Shown: one piece after another, positions 36,196 through 47,825 of the stretch | How the letters are laid out: each line of letters starts with the position of its first letter | Position numbering within the stretch: position 1 is the first letter of the stretch | Notes under the pieces: generated by a model | What the model saw: only the letters and a program-made list of their open reading frames with translations | The model's database searches: none | What the model was told of the DNA's origin: nothing | NCBI GenBank assembly: GCA_007922305.1 | Contig: ML677343.1 | Location: 30,869,987 to 30,933,986 of the forward strand | Length of the DNA stretch: 64,000 nt | Direction: 5' to 3' | DNA from: Dermatemys mawii | Lineage: Eukaryota > Chordata > Testudines > Dermatemydidae | Made by a program: the position numbers and the translations under genes

Positions 36196-37104
36196 TGTGT
36201 CTGACAGTCACTCAGGACCTATACCACTGAAAAGTCTGCATTACCAATTACCAATAATGAACCAACAGCAGGAGAATACACCACTTCCTCACCCCTGCTA
36301 CAAAATGGCACCTTCGCTTTCCCATTAGCAGAGCTCACCTGGCTTGGAGTGCAGGTTTGCACAGCTAGGACCTCTTTGATATGGATTTTTCCCTACAGTT
36401 CCCACTAGTTTGCCCAGAGAGTTGATAAACGTATTACACAAAGGGTTTATAGCTGTTTCTACCCCTTTGTATAGCTAGAACACCTAAAACAAACATTGAT
36501 CTTAAAATATGAAATCCAGCCATGTGCTAGGACTACTTTGCGGTATTTCCGGGGGAAAGGTATAGCTATTGAAAGCCCTGAAAATGCTGCTTCTTAAAGT
36601 TCCTTACAAACATTTCTTACAGTTCATATCTAAGTGAATATTCCTGCTTAAAAAAATAAAAATAAACAAGCACATGAAGAGCCAGGGAGTGGAGAGAGAA
36701 GATATTCTCCTATCCTAGGAAGATAAAAATGCATTTAAAAAAACCCCAGCTGATTACATATTGACCTAATAGATTAAATGAATCCAGTGGAGCCAGCCCT
36801 GGCTCCTTAGGAAAACTTGAGACAGATCCTTGTCTGCCAGGATGAAGACACTTTTTCCTTAACTGCTTCATTGCTGGTGATTATTGTGGGTCTGAACAAG
36901 CAGGAGACTCTAGCACACTGCTGAAAATGCCAGTTACATTCTAAGCCAGACAGAATGCATCTATCATATTACTTAATGTCCAAGGCACATGTTGGCAGAA
37001 TGCCCCTGCCATATCAGTGAATGGACCCGCTGTGCTGCTAAATGCACCAGCCTGAGTTCTTGGTAGGTCACATGCACTTCTTGCAACTTTATCTCAAGCT
37101 TTAA
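36196..37104. other. JPH3: unassigned intron sequence
   Basis: No feature recognised. Confidence 0.4.
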
Positions 37105-37200
37105 TTAAACCAGCAGTTTTTCATGGCCGGGACCATGTCTTTGTACAGCACCAAGCACAATGATCCTGAGTGGGCATCACAGCTCCTAAATAAAGGATAC
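37105..37200 (+). repeat. MIR/L2-like 3' end
   Basis: 'gccgggaccatgtctttgta' followed by 'cagcaccaagcacaatgatc' and 'ctcctaaataaagg' matches the common gene-desert repeat end seen again at 44275 and 60385. Confidence 0.6.
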
Positions 37201-37204
37201 AGTT

Positions 37205-37410
37205 TTAAACTGGGGTGCTTAAAGTTAAGTACCCAAAGTCACATTTAGGCACCTAATAAAGGTGGCTTGATTTCAGAGATGCTGGAATTTGGAATTATGG
37301 GTGTTTGGCATGTATAAAAGTTCAGCCACTTTTCTAACGGACTGTAGTTACATATAGACTTAGGTGCCTAACTTTAAGCACCCAAGTTTGCATATTTTGG
37401 CCCATAACAA
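37205..37410. repeat. inverted-repeat element
   Basis: 'actggggtgcttaaagttaa' and the later 'taactttaagcacccaagtt' are reverse complements over about 16 bases. 'tttaggcacctaa' and 'cttaggtgcctaac' pair as well. About 200 bp, non-coding. Confidence 0.65.
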
Positions 37411-37922
37411 TAAGGAATCTTGGTTTCTTCTCTGTAAACATTATCTAATACCTGGTGAGGCTCTGTTAAGATTCTTCTGCGTAAGTGACTTGGTCTATTG
37501 TGAGTAATGACTCGGGTACTTTTCCTTTATTTAATCATTTAATAATTAAATTTTAATTCAACCGAGCACAGCAGCATTGGATGGAGCCACAAAGCCTTTG
37601 CTACAGAATCTGATGCTTCAAAACACTACACAGCAAGAGACCAATGATAGAGCTCCCCAACACTGCAGGTGCTTTGTGCTCTCTTATGGGGAATTAATCT
37701 TAAATACCTGTTGCCAGGCAGGGGCTTGGTCTCAGCTTTCTAAGCCTTGAACAGCGAGATCAACTCTGAATCAGAGCTAAGCAAATGGAGGATGGTGGGG
37801 AAGCAAAGTATAAAGATGATGGAGTAGCCCCTTAGAACCTCTCAATGACAACTGGCAAACACTTCACTGTTCTGTACCAGCTGTGTCTATCATTCCTGAC
37901 AGATTCACTACACCTAACACCC
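37411..37922. other. JPH3: unassigned intron sequence
   Basis: Nothing recognised; a TTTAATCATTTAATAATTAAATTT-like AT stretch lies near 37530. Confidence 0.4.
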
Positions 37923-39778
37923 TGCTGTCATAGTATTTATCTGTCAAGGGTGGCATGTGAGGTATCGAATGAAATCTTACATCATAAGCATCGCAAGATG
38001 TATGTATAGTGGGTGTGTAAGGAGTTGTGTACCCATTCAAATATGTTTTAAACCACATAACCAGGAAGCATTGATGTACAGGTTTTCTGCCAGACAAAGC
38101 GTGTTTATTCACCTGTTCCTGCCTAAGGTGAATTAAGCAGTGGAAAGCCGACACAATGGAAGCCTCATTTATGTGTAAAAGTCATCAGGAAAAACGTATG
38201 GACAGGGAGGGTGGGCTGCTCATGGAGCCAGCATCCAGTAGAGTTGCCAACTTTCTAACTGCACAAAACTGAACACCCTTTCCCTGCCCCCTGCCCCACC
38301 CCTTCCCCACGGCCCCGTTCCTGCCCCGCCCCTTCTCTGAGGTTCCACCCCCACTCACTCCAGACCAACCTTCCTCTGTCGTTCAGTCTCCCACACCCTC
38401 ACTCACTTTCATTGGGCTGGGGAAGAAGATTGGGGTGCAGGGGGATGCGGGCTCTGGCTGGGGGTGCAGACTCTGTGGTGGGGCTGTGGATGAGGGGTTT
38501 GGGGTGAATGAGGGGGCTCAGGGCTGAGGCAGGAGGTTGAGGTGCAGGGGGGGTGCGGGCTTCAGCTGGGGATGTGGGCTCTGGGGTGGGGCCAGGGATG
38601 AGTGTGAGAGAGGGTGCAGGAGCGGGCTCAGGTCTGGGGCAGGGGGTTGGAGCGTGGGAGAGGGTGCAGACTCCAGGAGGGATTTTGGGTGCGAGTGGGA
38701 GTGTGGAGTCTGGGACGGAGTTAGGGTAGGGCAGGGGGTTCAGGGTCCAGGCTCTGGGAGGGAGTTAGAGTGTGGGAGGGGGTTCTGACCCAGGGCAGGA
38801 GGTTTGGAGTGCAGGCTCCGGTACTTACCTCAGGCGGTTCCTGGTTGGCAGTGCAGCGGGGATAAGGCAGGCTCCCTGCCTGCTCTGGCTCCACACTGCT
38901 CCCGGAAGCGGACAGCATGTCTGGCCCCTAGGTGGAGGCACAGCCAAGCAGTCCTATGTGGTGCCTAGGCACTGGTGGGGCGGGGGCAGTACACGGAGCT
39001 TCCCTGATGGCCTCTGCACCTAGGGGCCAGACATGGCAGTTGCGTCTGGGGAGCTGCACAGAGCCAGGGCAGACAGGGAGCCTGCCTTAGCTCCACTGTG
39101 CTGCCAACCGGACTTTTAACAGCTCAGTCAGCAGTGCTGACTGGAGCCACCAGGGACCCTTTTCAACTGGGCGTTCCAGTCGAAAACCGGACAACTGGCA
39201 ACCATATGCTGGGGACATCTTGTCTTTAGGGGACAAAGCAATGAGAAGCAAGAAGACATTTTTAGCATCCATTTACTGAGGAAACCTCTTAAAAGTTCAT
39301 GGTGGTGTTCATGAAATAACCAGGATCTTGGTTAGGACTGAAAACCAGTAAGGCCTCTAGACTTAGGATTGCGCTTTGAATGTGTAACCGGTTCTGCTTC
39401 CAGAATTCTTATTCACTACCCATTTGAATCTCTGTTCTTTGCTAATACTGTAAACTTCTTGTTTTTTATTATAATTGCATCTCCCTGCTGTGGTAGTAAG
39501 CAGAATGCGTATCACCAGCTGCATCAAACAAGATGGTGTAGATACCATTCTCTTGGGAATAATAAACCTGACGGTGTTCAATAACAGGGCTTGGTAGTAT
39601 AAGGGGACACTTCTGAGGAGTTTGGAAACTGGGGTGTTAACCTGGAAGGCAAAGCAGGGACTGGCAGAGCCCTGAGGAGAGTGCTTGAGAACTGACATCC
39701 AGCTGCCCTGAGAAAGTCTCCCTCACACTGGCAGGTAACAAGGTGACTTCCAGTCCTAGATGCTCCGAGAAAGCGTCA
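37923..39778 (+). mobile_element. LTR-like element (solo LTR) split by a G-rich insertion
   Basis: Begins TGCTGTCATAG and ends GCGTCA, and is flanked by the 5-bp direct repeat CACCC (37918-37922 and 39779-39783). An AATAAA at 39561-39566 sits about 215 bp before the end, as expected for a long terminal repeat on the + strand. The two halves (37923-38240 and about 39205-39778, roughly 890 bp together) are separated by the G-rich element at 38241-39204. No internal viral coding sequence remains. The LTR call rests on the TG...CA ends, the duplication and the polyadenylation signal. Confidence 0.6.
38241..39204. mobile_element. large G-rich non-autonomous element (GTTGCCA termini)
   Basis: The left end 'gagttgccaactttctaact' and the right end 'aaccggacaactggcaacca' share an inverted GTTGCCA terminus. 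The left 150 bp is C-rich (ccccgccccttc). From about 38410 to 38810 it is made of G-runs in imperfect repeats ('ggggtgcagactctg', 'ggtgcgggcttcagctgggg'). A second right end occurs at 32657-32748. It is a DNA-transposon-like repeat of a kind that I recall from turtle genomes. The open frames inside are low complexity. Confidence 0.7.
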
Positions 39779-39783
39779 CACCC

Positions 39784-41214
39784 TGATTGAAGTCAATGGG
39801 AATTTAGCTGTTGACTCCACAGGGAGCAGGAGTGGGCTGCAGACACCTAAAGTCTTTGCGAATCTGGGCTTAGGGCCTGGTTCTGTGGCTGTGGTGAGCC
39901 CCAGGACTCAGCAAGAGACAGAGAATTGTGTGAAAGGCAGAGATGGGGTTTTGGGACCCCAAAGAGTCTATCCCCTCTTTACTCTTTGGCAGGTTCTGTA
40001 CTGATCTCAATACATGGTGGGAGTATTTACTGCAGGAGTAATCACACAGCACTGGCTCCAGGTATACATGACCAATAAAGCTCAGAGCTTTGGACCTTGT
40101 TTGCAAGCCTCAGTGCCTTTATGGAGGGGCTGTCTGATAACACCCATAGGTACTTTTGCTTTGGGTTTTCTTGGGCTCACCTTAGGGTTAAGGAAAAATA
40201 AAAACATTTGTTTGCCTGGGAGGTGCAGAATCACACGAGAAACATGGTCCTTTCATTTCATGTGATTTTGCAAAACAGTGTTTCACCCAATGCAAAATAT
40301 TTGACCAACTGGCTTTTTCCTCACATCAAAAGTGTGAAAAATACATCTTGCCTCCTACTTGTAGCACAGAGCCAACTCATTTTGAACACAGACCCGTTTT
40401 TGCTCAGATAATGTGTTACCTTTGCAAAAAACAATTTGGAGACGGGTCTATTTTTCGTTTGGTAACAAAATGCAAAGAAACCAGAGTGCAAATCTTTTGC
40501 ATGCTTACGATTCTCCTTTCCCAAACTCTGCTTTTGCCCTTCAATTCAAATCAAGTCAAAACTCCAGATCGGCTATAAAATCAGCTGAGGTTTACAGATA
40601 TTCTAATCCTTTCACACAAAGCCAGGGCAGAGTTTCAGATATATAATGAACATCTTAACTGGCTCTTTCCCCAAACAAACCCCTGATTGGCCTTTTGGCA
40701 TTCTTGAGAGCCAGACTCTTCCTTTCAAATCAGTTTATTCCATCTTCTTATAGCTTAGACAGAGCAGATAAGCTTGGCGTTACAGTCCATTCTTATGTAC
40801 TTTCCCTTCCCGCGATTAGCGTTGGCCAAATTGCAACAGATCTGAAAAGATCTGCAGAAATCTGTTTGGTTGTTGTTTTTTCCCCCTGCCAGTTCTCCTT
40901 CCATTTTGACAAGTTGCCCTGTAATCAGGGATAAGTGAATTGGTTTGCAGGAGGGACGGGATGGGGAGGGGAGAAGACTCAGAACCAGCCCCAAATTTGG
41001 CTCCCCTGTCTGCCTCGAGCAAACCAGACCTGTCACTCCACCCAATTGTGAGTGTTCAGATGTGGGATGACCTTGCCCTCCAACCCCAGCTGCCCTTGCC
41101 AACTCTGCCCCTGGCAGAATCCCTACTACAGATGAATGGCCTGATACTCCACAATTAGCTTTAATAATATTTGGAGCCACTACTATAGCGTATCTTATTT
41201 TTTTACTGGTCATG
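39784..41214. other. JPH3: unassigned intron sequence
   Basis: A 231-codon open frame on - (40755-41450) has no recognisable domain and I treat it as chance. A few inverted A/T-rich words occur (40310-40560). Nothing named. Confidence 0.4.
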
Positions 41215-41345
41215 TTAATATTCTGATAGCACCTTGGAGGCCCAACAGAGGTCAGGATCCAGTGGTGCTTGGCACTGTCTGAAAACCTATTAAGAGACAG
41301 ACCCTGTCCAGAAGAACTTAGGGACTGAGTAGGAAGAAGAAACCA
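41215..41345 (+). repeat. MIR/L2-like fragment
   Basis: 'atattctgatagcaccttgg', 'ggtcaggatccagtggtgct' and 'agacagaccctgtccagaag' followed by 'aacttagggactgag' parallel the first part of the copy at 7486-7800. Confidence 0.5.
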
Positions 41346-42903
41346 CAAGTGGGGATAACAAATGGAGGAGGAAGAGAAATGGTAGCCAACACTCATCAGA
41401 ACATGGTCATATAGCCTAGCTATGTGCATGATCAGCAGCTTTCTGATCAAAGTTAAAGATCTGAATAAACAGAAACCATATTTTCATCTCTGTCCATTTA
41501 TATGACCGTCCCTCCCCTGCTCCACCCCCCATGTCCTTCTCACTCAGCTAACACATCCCACACTTAGCTCTGTCCCCAATCCTTTATTTTTAAAGACAAT
41601 TCCCTGCCTACTTGATGCCAGCAGCTGCACCCAACACAGCAGCTGCTGTCAGAATTACACTTATACCAAAGGGAAAGATTAAATCTTATTTTTACTGTGG
41701 TTTCTTGGAGGTTGCAGGGTGGCAGTACAGCTATTCCAGAGCACATTCCAAAGTCAATGCAGTCTTGTAACTCAGTGAGTCCCATTCACAAAACAGCAGA
41801 ATGCAACGCTGAAACTGCTGCTTTGCTGTTCAGCTGGGGACCATGTGTTCTTTGTAATATATACAGAGCTCATCTTTTTACAGGCACCTAGCCCCAGGTT
41901 ACTAAAAGTTACATTCAGCCACGTGAGGCAGGAGAAGAGCAATTAAAACGTGTGTGTGTGTCATGTAGGAGGACTTACTTTACAAGGAAATAAAAATCAA
42001 GCAATTAACTGGGGAATTAAGATCTAGTGCACGCTATAGACAGCATGCATGTATAAAGGAGACAGCTATTAAATATAGTGCCTGAGAAACTCAGGCTAGC
42101 ACTAACTGGATTACTTGCACTTATTTGGGAATACTTATGTATTTTATTATGCAATGTATGGATCATCATAATTCTACTTCTTGCTTCAATGCCGCTTTCC
42201 TTCCAAGCATCTTAGAGCGCATTACCAACAATTAAGCCCACCCATGCCTCTGCGCAGCGGTGTGCATTGTATCCGCTTTGCGGGAATGAGGTATATTTTA
42301 TAACAGAGATCACTTAATTAACATCATTTATTTTTACTATACCTGGGCCAAATCCCAAAAGATGCTGAGCAACCACAGCTGCCCCAGGCCCGTCTCTGAT
42401 GCCCGCACTCAAGGTATGATCCAAAGCTCATTGTACTCAATGGGAAAACTCCAGTGGACTTTGGTGGGTCTTGTATCCGACCCTCATGGCCAGACATTCC
42501 CATCCGCTTCCGTGATCAGAGGGAAGCCTGAGCATGTGGATCTCTGAGACGGGAGTGGTGCCCTTCTTCCCACAGGAGGTTCTGTAGTGGTCCAGCTCTG
42601 TGGGTCGAAAGGGGTGCAAGGGAGACCAGGCTGTGCTGTATTCTCCCACCCTCAGGACAAAGCAGTGCAAAGTTACCACAGACAGACGGGCCAGGTCCTC
42701 AGCCCAGGCTGAGCTTCTAAACCTGGGATTTCCCTGATGGAGGGGAATCACACAGTGACATAACGCTGGTATAGCTGGTTCTATGCCACCCATGAAGGGG
42801 TGTTGTGGGGCATGTCAGGGGAATAGCTGGAGCATATTGTGCACTTGGGATCCTGGCAAGTGGTGGCCTTGAGAGGGCTTTCCAGATGGCATTAGAGAAT
42901 CCC
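41346..42903. other. JPH3: unassigned intron sequence
   Basis: A fragment near 42413-42480 ('ccaaagctcattgtactcaa', 'tgggaaaactccagtggac') may belong to the palindromic 'aagtcaatgg' repeats. Nothing else seen. Confidence 0.35.
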
Positions 42904-43160
42904 AACATATGTCTACACTGCAGTTAGACACCTGTGGCTGACCCATGCCAGCTGACTCGAGCTCCTGAGACGTGGGCTAAAGGGCTAGTTAATTGCAGTG
43001 TAGAATTCAGGCTAAGGTTGCAGCCCTCCCACCTTGCAGGGTCCTAGAGCCTGGGCTTCAGCGTGAGCGTCTACACTGCAATTAAACAGGCCTACAGCCC
43101 AAGACCAAGTCAGCTGGCATGAACCAGTTGCAGATTTCTAACTGCAGTGTAGACATGTCC
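42904..43160. repeat. palindromic MITE, copy 2
   Basis: The left arm 'acatatgtctacactgcagt' and the reverse complement of the right arm (acatgtctacactgcagtta) match. The inner pairs 'cccatgccagctgactcgag' and 'accaagtcagctggcatgaa' match as well. Same order of words as copy 1. Confidence 0.85.
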
Positions 43161-44274
43161 TCGGTGTTCACTCTGACTGGCACTGATTTGGTCTGTAGGG
43201 TCGGGGGAGCAGAAATTTACCATATTGCCCCCTCTGCATCCTACCCCAGGTGCACCAAATAGAGCCCCAGATCTGCAGCCATCCAGGAGTCCTTCCATTT
43301 TGTGTGGTCCCCTTGTAGTGAATGGGCGTTCCCAAGTGCTCTGATGTCAATGGGCATCACACAGCACTGGTCCAAGACCCTGCATTCCCTGGCAGTAGCT
43401 AATTGCAGACACAATGTAATATTATTTAAACCTATTTGCTTGAAAACAATGTAAGTGTGATTACAAAGAGCAAATGGAAGCAAGACCAGGGCCCGGATTA
43501 GGTTATCACAGGCTCTCAATCCCGCCTTTAATTACTGCTTTGTAAAACTACCCTCTCCTAATTCAGACAATTATGAAGAACACAACAGCAGGCCAAGAGA
43601 AGAGGCCTACTGGGGTTTTTTTAATCTCAAAAGATTCAGGGGACAAACAATAAAGCAGCATGTGCTCTGAAAACATCTGTAAGTAAAGTGCAACAGCTCT
43701 CTCAAGAGATGCAACAAAGCCGCAAACTGTATATTGACAATTGTGTGTGGCGGGTGGCCATTAATTCTACAAACCTTAGTCCTCGCCTCTAAGAAGAGTT
43801 AGAAGAGAGGCAAGTACATACACTTAAAGAACATCAACACTCTGGACAAATATAATGGAACTAACAAGTGCCTTGCTAAACTTCCTGGCGGAATCATTTT
43901 CCTTTGGTAGCATCACCTCTGCACTACCAGGTCTCTGGGGGAATACTCATGTCTTCAGACTTGTCTGAACAGTGGCTAGCTCAACAGTTGGTGCTATAGA
44001 ACTAATAATGATTTAATAAATAAATATGATTAATAAATAGCAGCCAAGGTTTTAGGGCATAAGGAAAATGATTGCACCTTGGACTGAAAATCAACCTCCA
44101 GTTGTCAGTGCAACTATGGGCATTATATCCCAAGGCTGGCCACACACCATCAGCCTTTAGTGCGATATGACAGTCAGCTATGGGGCTCATTCTCAGCCAA
44201 TGTGAACTGCAACAGATCCTTGTGGAGGTGTATGGATTTGGATCAGCTGACGATCCCTCCCTTTGTATGCCATA
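43161..44274. other. JPH3: unassigned intron sequence
   Basis: No feature recognised; AT-rich at 43996-44040. Confidence 0.4.
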
Positions 44275-44405
44275 GGTCTCTTACTTATATGGTGGCTCTT
44301 TTGGGCCGGGACCAATGTGTACATAGATCGTAAGTACAGTGCCTAGCACAACACGGTCCTGATCATGGAATCTAGGCAGTACTGTAATAATAAAAGTGAA
44401 AATGA
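44275..44405 (+). repeat. MIR/L2-like 3' end
   Basis: 'gggccgggaccaatgtgtac', 'agtacagtgcctagcacaac', 'acggtcctgatcatggaatc' and 'tactgtaataataaaag'. Confidence 0.65.
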
Positions 44406-44539
44406 TGAACTTTACTTACCAGACTGGTCTCTAGTCCTTATTTTCTAACATAATAATGCAAGCTGATAAATTTATATGTCGTTCCAAAGGGATCCCAAAT
44501 GTAAACCACCCGATATGCACACTGTACATTTCATCTACC

Positions 44540-44615
44540 GCTGCCATGAATACAGGGGACTGGCCTAGATGACCTCTTGAGATTCCTGCCAGTTCTACAA
44601 TTCTAGGAGACTCTT
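44540..44615 (+). mobile_element. CR1 or SINE 3' tail
   Basis: 'ggggactggcctagatgacc', 'tcttgagattcctgccagtt' and 'ctacaattctagg' are the shared CR1/SINE 3' end. It lies directly before MITE copy 3. Confidence 0.7.
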
Positions 44616-44905
44616 GAGGTACGTCTACACCATGGATTGGCAACCTTGGCACATGGGACCGCAGGATAAGCACCCTTAGCGGGCCCCGCTGATTCGTTTA
44701 CTTGCCGGTTCGCTGACTGTGGCTCCCACTGGCCGCGGTTCGCCGTCCCAGTGCAGTGGGGGCTGCGGGAAGTGTCTCAGAGCCCAGGCTCCAGTCTGAA
44801 CATCTACACTGCAATTTTTAAGCCTACAGCCTAAGCTCAAGTCAGCTGACCTAGGCTCTGTGGCTCTGTGCCCTGGGGGTTTTCATCACAATGTAGATGT
44901 ACTCT
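44616..44905. repeat. palindromic MITE, copy 3, interrupted
   Basis: The left tip 'gaggtacgtctacac' and right half 44775-44905 ('gaacatctacactgcaattt', 'ctcaagtcagctgacctagg', 'cacaatgtagatgtactc') belong to the same family as copies 1 and 2. Most of the left half is replaced by a different repeat at about 44632-44774. Confidence 0.75.
44632..44774. repeat. fragment of a GC-rich turtle repeat nested in MITE copy 3
   Basis: 'ggattggcaaccttggcaca', 'gataagcacccttagcgggc', 'ggctcccactggccgcggtt', 'cgccg' and 'gggggctgcgggaagtg' follow the order of a known palindromic turtle repeat. Only one half is present. Confidence 0.65.
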
Positions 44906-46371
44906 TGGTCTCAGGGGTTTGGTTTACACAAGCCTCTGTCATGTGTAGCCCTTTCTCCAGGGAGAGCCTGTGTGACTCCTTTTAGGGAGGATACGCTGTG
45001 TGTTTTTATCCACGATGCGCACCTTGCAACTGGAATGCAAAGGGGAGGTTTTTGTGGTGGCCCTCCAGACGCTCAGGCCACTGGACATTATGGAGCACTG
45101 GCTTAGTACTGACACAGACAGAAAAGCACCCAAATGAAACACCAACACCACTTATATCAGACAATGGCACCGGGGAGTTTCCCTATCCAGGCAGCTACCA
45201 GCGCTGACTGGTGCCCTGCCCGTAAGCTATACCTAGAAGGTTTATTTTTTGTGATTTTAGCAGCTAATATTAAGGCTTATCGTTTAGGGGTTTTTTAAAT
45301 TTAAATTTCACAGTTGCATGAAATTATGAGGGGCAGGGTCAAAAAATATTTAGTGGTAGGAGATATTGAGATTCAAACAGTTAAAGCCTTATAATGATTA
45401 AAACACTACTTGTCAACATCACCTGTCAAAATATACAAAGTAAATATTGAGTCTGATTTAAGGATAAGTTCTCAAGTAGCATTTTTCTTAATTTTCCTGT
45501 CAATGTCTATTAGTATAGATGGAAATGTTTTTTCTCGGTTTGTGTGTGTACAGCAAAATCACCGTTTAGCAACATTTACTGAGAAAAAGCTAATCCTTCC
45601 AAGTCTAGTGATAGGCACGTATGAAATCCCGAAGAGACCCATCCAAATAGGGTGTGATTATACATTTTGCATGTTTTCGAACTCTGAATTTCTCCAGTGT
45701 GCTGAACTGGATTCATGCTGAGTTCTAGTTTTCAAGCAGGTGGCTGGGCATAGTCTGGAGACAACTTCCTTTCTAAGGCCTGGCACCAGTGAAGAAGAAA
45801 GCTTGTCATTGTACCCTGCAGTTTCTGGAGCGAGACCTTGGCTGGCAGGGCCCTGATGAATTAGGCTGGATGTGGAGTTTAAAATGGTAATATTGCCAAT
45901 GTTGAGCTCTGACACAGACAGGAGCCCAGTGTCTGCTGAGCTCTGCACTCTGAGCTCCTTGGGCACAATCCCTTTGGAAGGGAAAGCAGAATGTTAGTGA
46001 TCTTTGCACACATTCTGTCTGTGTCATCTTTACTCAACTGATTGCACTGTTTTTGCCTTCTTGCACCCTGAGGTCAAACTAGCTGATGAAGTCAAACTGT
46101 CCCCTGTCTGTTTCATGCACCATCACAAACAGTCACCAAGAGCAGACTCACTCTTTGGGTTTCTTGCTTGCTCTCTGGAGAATATTGTAGGAGGCAGAGT
46201 GTAAAGTGCTGCATTCGTCAAAGCAAGGGTTTTAATCGCTCGTCTAGAGACCAAGGGCCAAGAACGTTTGTTTTCTTCTAGGGAACTTTTTAAAAGGAAT
46301 TTATATATTTGAGAAACTGTCTGGGAACTGGCCATATGCATATTATGAGAACTCTTGCCGCTGCATCACCT
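44906..46371. other. JPH3: unassigned intron sequence
   Basis: AT-rich from 45230 to 45680. No named feature. Confidence 0.4.
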
Positions 46372-46845
46372 TAAATTGGAGAGGATTCAGAGAAGAGCCT
46401 CAAGCATGAGCTAAGGATTGGAATACACACCTTATACTGATAGATCCAAGGAGATCAATCTATTTAGTTTAAACAAAGAGAAAGTTAATGGGAGCCTTGA
46501 TCACAACCTATAAGCACCTACACAGGGTATAAAATTGTGATAATGGGCTCTTCCATATAGCAGACAAAAGGTCCAAGAAGATCCAGTGGATGGAATTTGA
46601 AGCTATACAAATTCAGACTGGAAATAAATTGCAAGTTTGTTCCAATGGTTAATTTTCCCTCACTGTTTACCAAGGGTTATGGTGGATTCTCCATTACAGA
46701 GAGTTTTAAAATCAAGATTGTTTTAAAAAAAAGAAAATCCAATCTATACACTAGTGCAAACAGGAATTAGCTCAGGGGAGTCCTATGCCTGTGTCAGACC
46801 AGACAATGGTGGTCCCTTCCTGCCTTTTAATTTATGAATCTGTGG
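46372..46845 (+). mobile_element. CR1 LINE 3' fragment with an internal micro-inversion
   Basis: Sense CR1: 'ggagaggattcagagaagag', 'tgatagatccaaggagatca', 'atctatttag', 'gataatgggctcttccatat', 'attcagactggaaataaatt', 'accaagggttatggtggatt' and the 3' words 'atggtggtcccttcctgcct'. Positions 46639-46667 are in the wrong orientation relative to the rest (see findings). 5'-truncated, no open frame. Confidence 0.88.
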
Positions 46846-47825
46846 AAAATAGCCGTTAAAGAACCGGCCACTGTGATGCCATCCATGCACCAGGACTTTT
46901 GGGAAGGAGGGGCCATAGCGTGTATAGAAGACAAAGCCCCTGATATCCTGATAATAATCGAGATATCTGGTCACCCTATATCAGTGTCATCTCCACTACT
47001 CTCACGCTGCCACCTTAAATAACTCTTTAGGAACCAGTCATATCAATTCCATCAGCTACTACAGCAGAGCCAATTTATATAAACCCGGCGCTTGTGAAAG
47101 AAACAGAACGAGTCAACAAGTGACAAGTCATTACTGCTCCCTGCAGTTATGCATCATGCTGATACGATTACACAGTACCCTGTTGTTACAGAATGACTGC
47201 AGATGTAGGTGCACATTAATGGTATGGTACTTTCTCACCTGGATTCTGACCACACACAAAAAAAACCTTACATTTGTTTTGGGTACATTTAGTACTTTTT
47301 TTTTTTAAACTATATTGTGTAGAATGTAACCTATTGTCATTCTTATTTTCCATGTATCTGAGTTTCTCAGAGCACTGCACTCAGGTTTGGGCACTTGCAG
47401 TGACAGACAGATTTGGAAAATTCAGAGGGAATCCAGAGATCAGCAACAAAAACGACTCAAGGAGCTAGAGGGACTGATTGGAGTGGTGGGGGGGGAAGAG
47501 TCAGTCTATTGATAATGCTCCCTTTACCCTATTGTCTAGGCACAAACATTTTTAAGGGTACAGCTATTGCTTGACTAAGGCTGGGGGTGGGGGCAAGCCA
47601 ATTGTTTACTATTAGTCAAAGAACGCATACATCAAGGACAAGGAGGGATTGTAGAAGGGTAAGCAACTCCAAGCAATGGGATGACATTAAAGAAAAATGT
47701 AGGCTACTGGGAATCTTGCATGAACAATTAGTCAGTAGAAAAGTCCCTCGTGGGAAGGAATGTTATGTCCAGGAATTGGGACTTAAAAACCATGGATTGA
47801 TAATGACCTATAAAAAGGTACAGTA
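46846..47825. other. JPH3: unassigned intron sequence
   Basis: Nothing named. 47350-47480 ('ttgggcacttgcagtgac', 'ccagagatcagcaacaaaaa') may hold a weak CR1-like coding remnant. Confidence 0.35.

Noticed and set aside
40755..41450. 231-codon minus-strand open frame
   Set aside because: No recognisable domain or motif and no supporting context; taken as chance.
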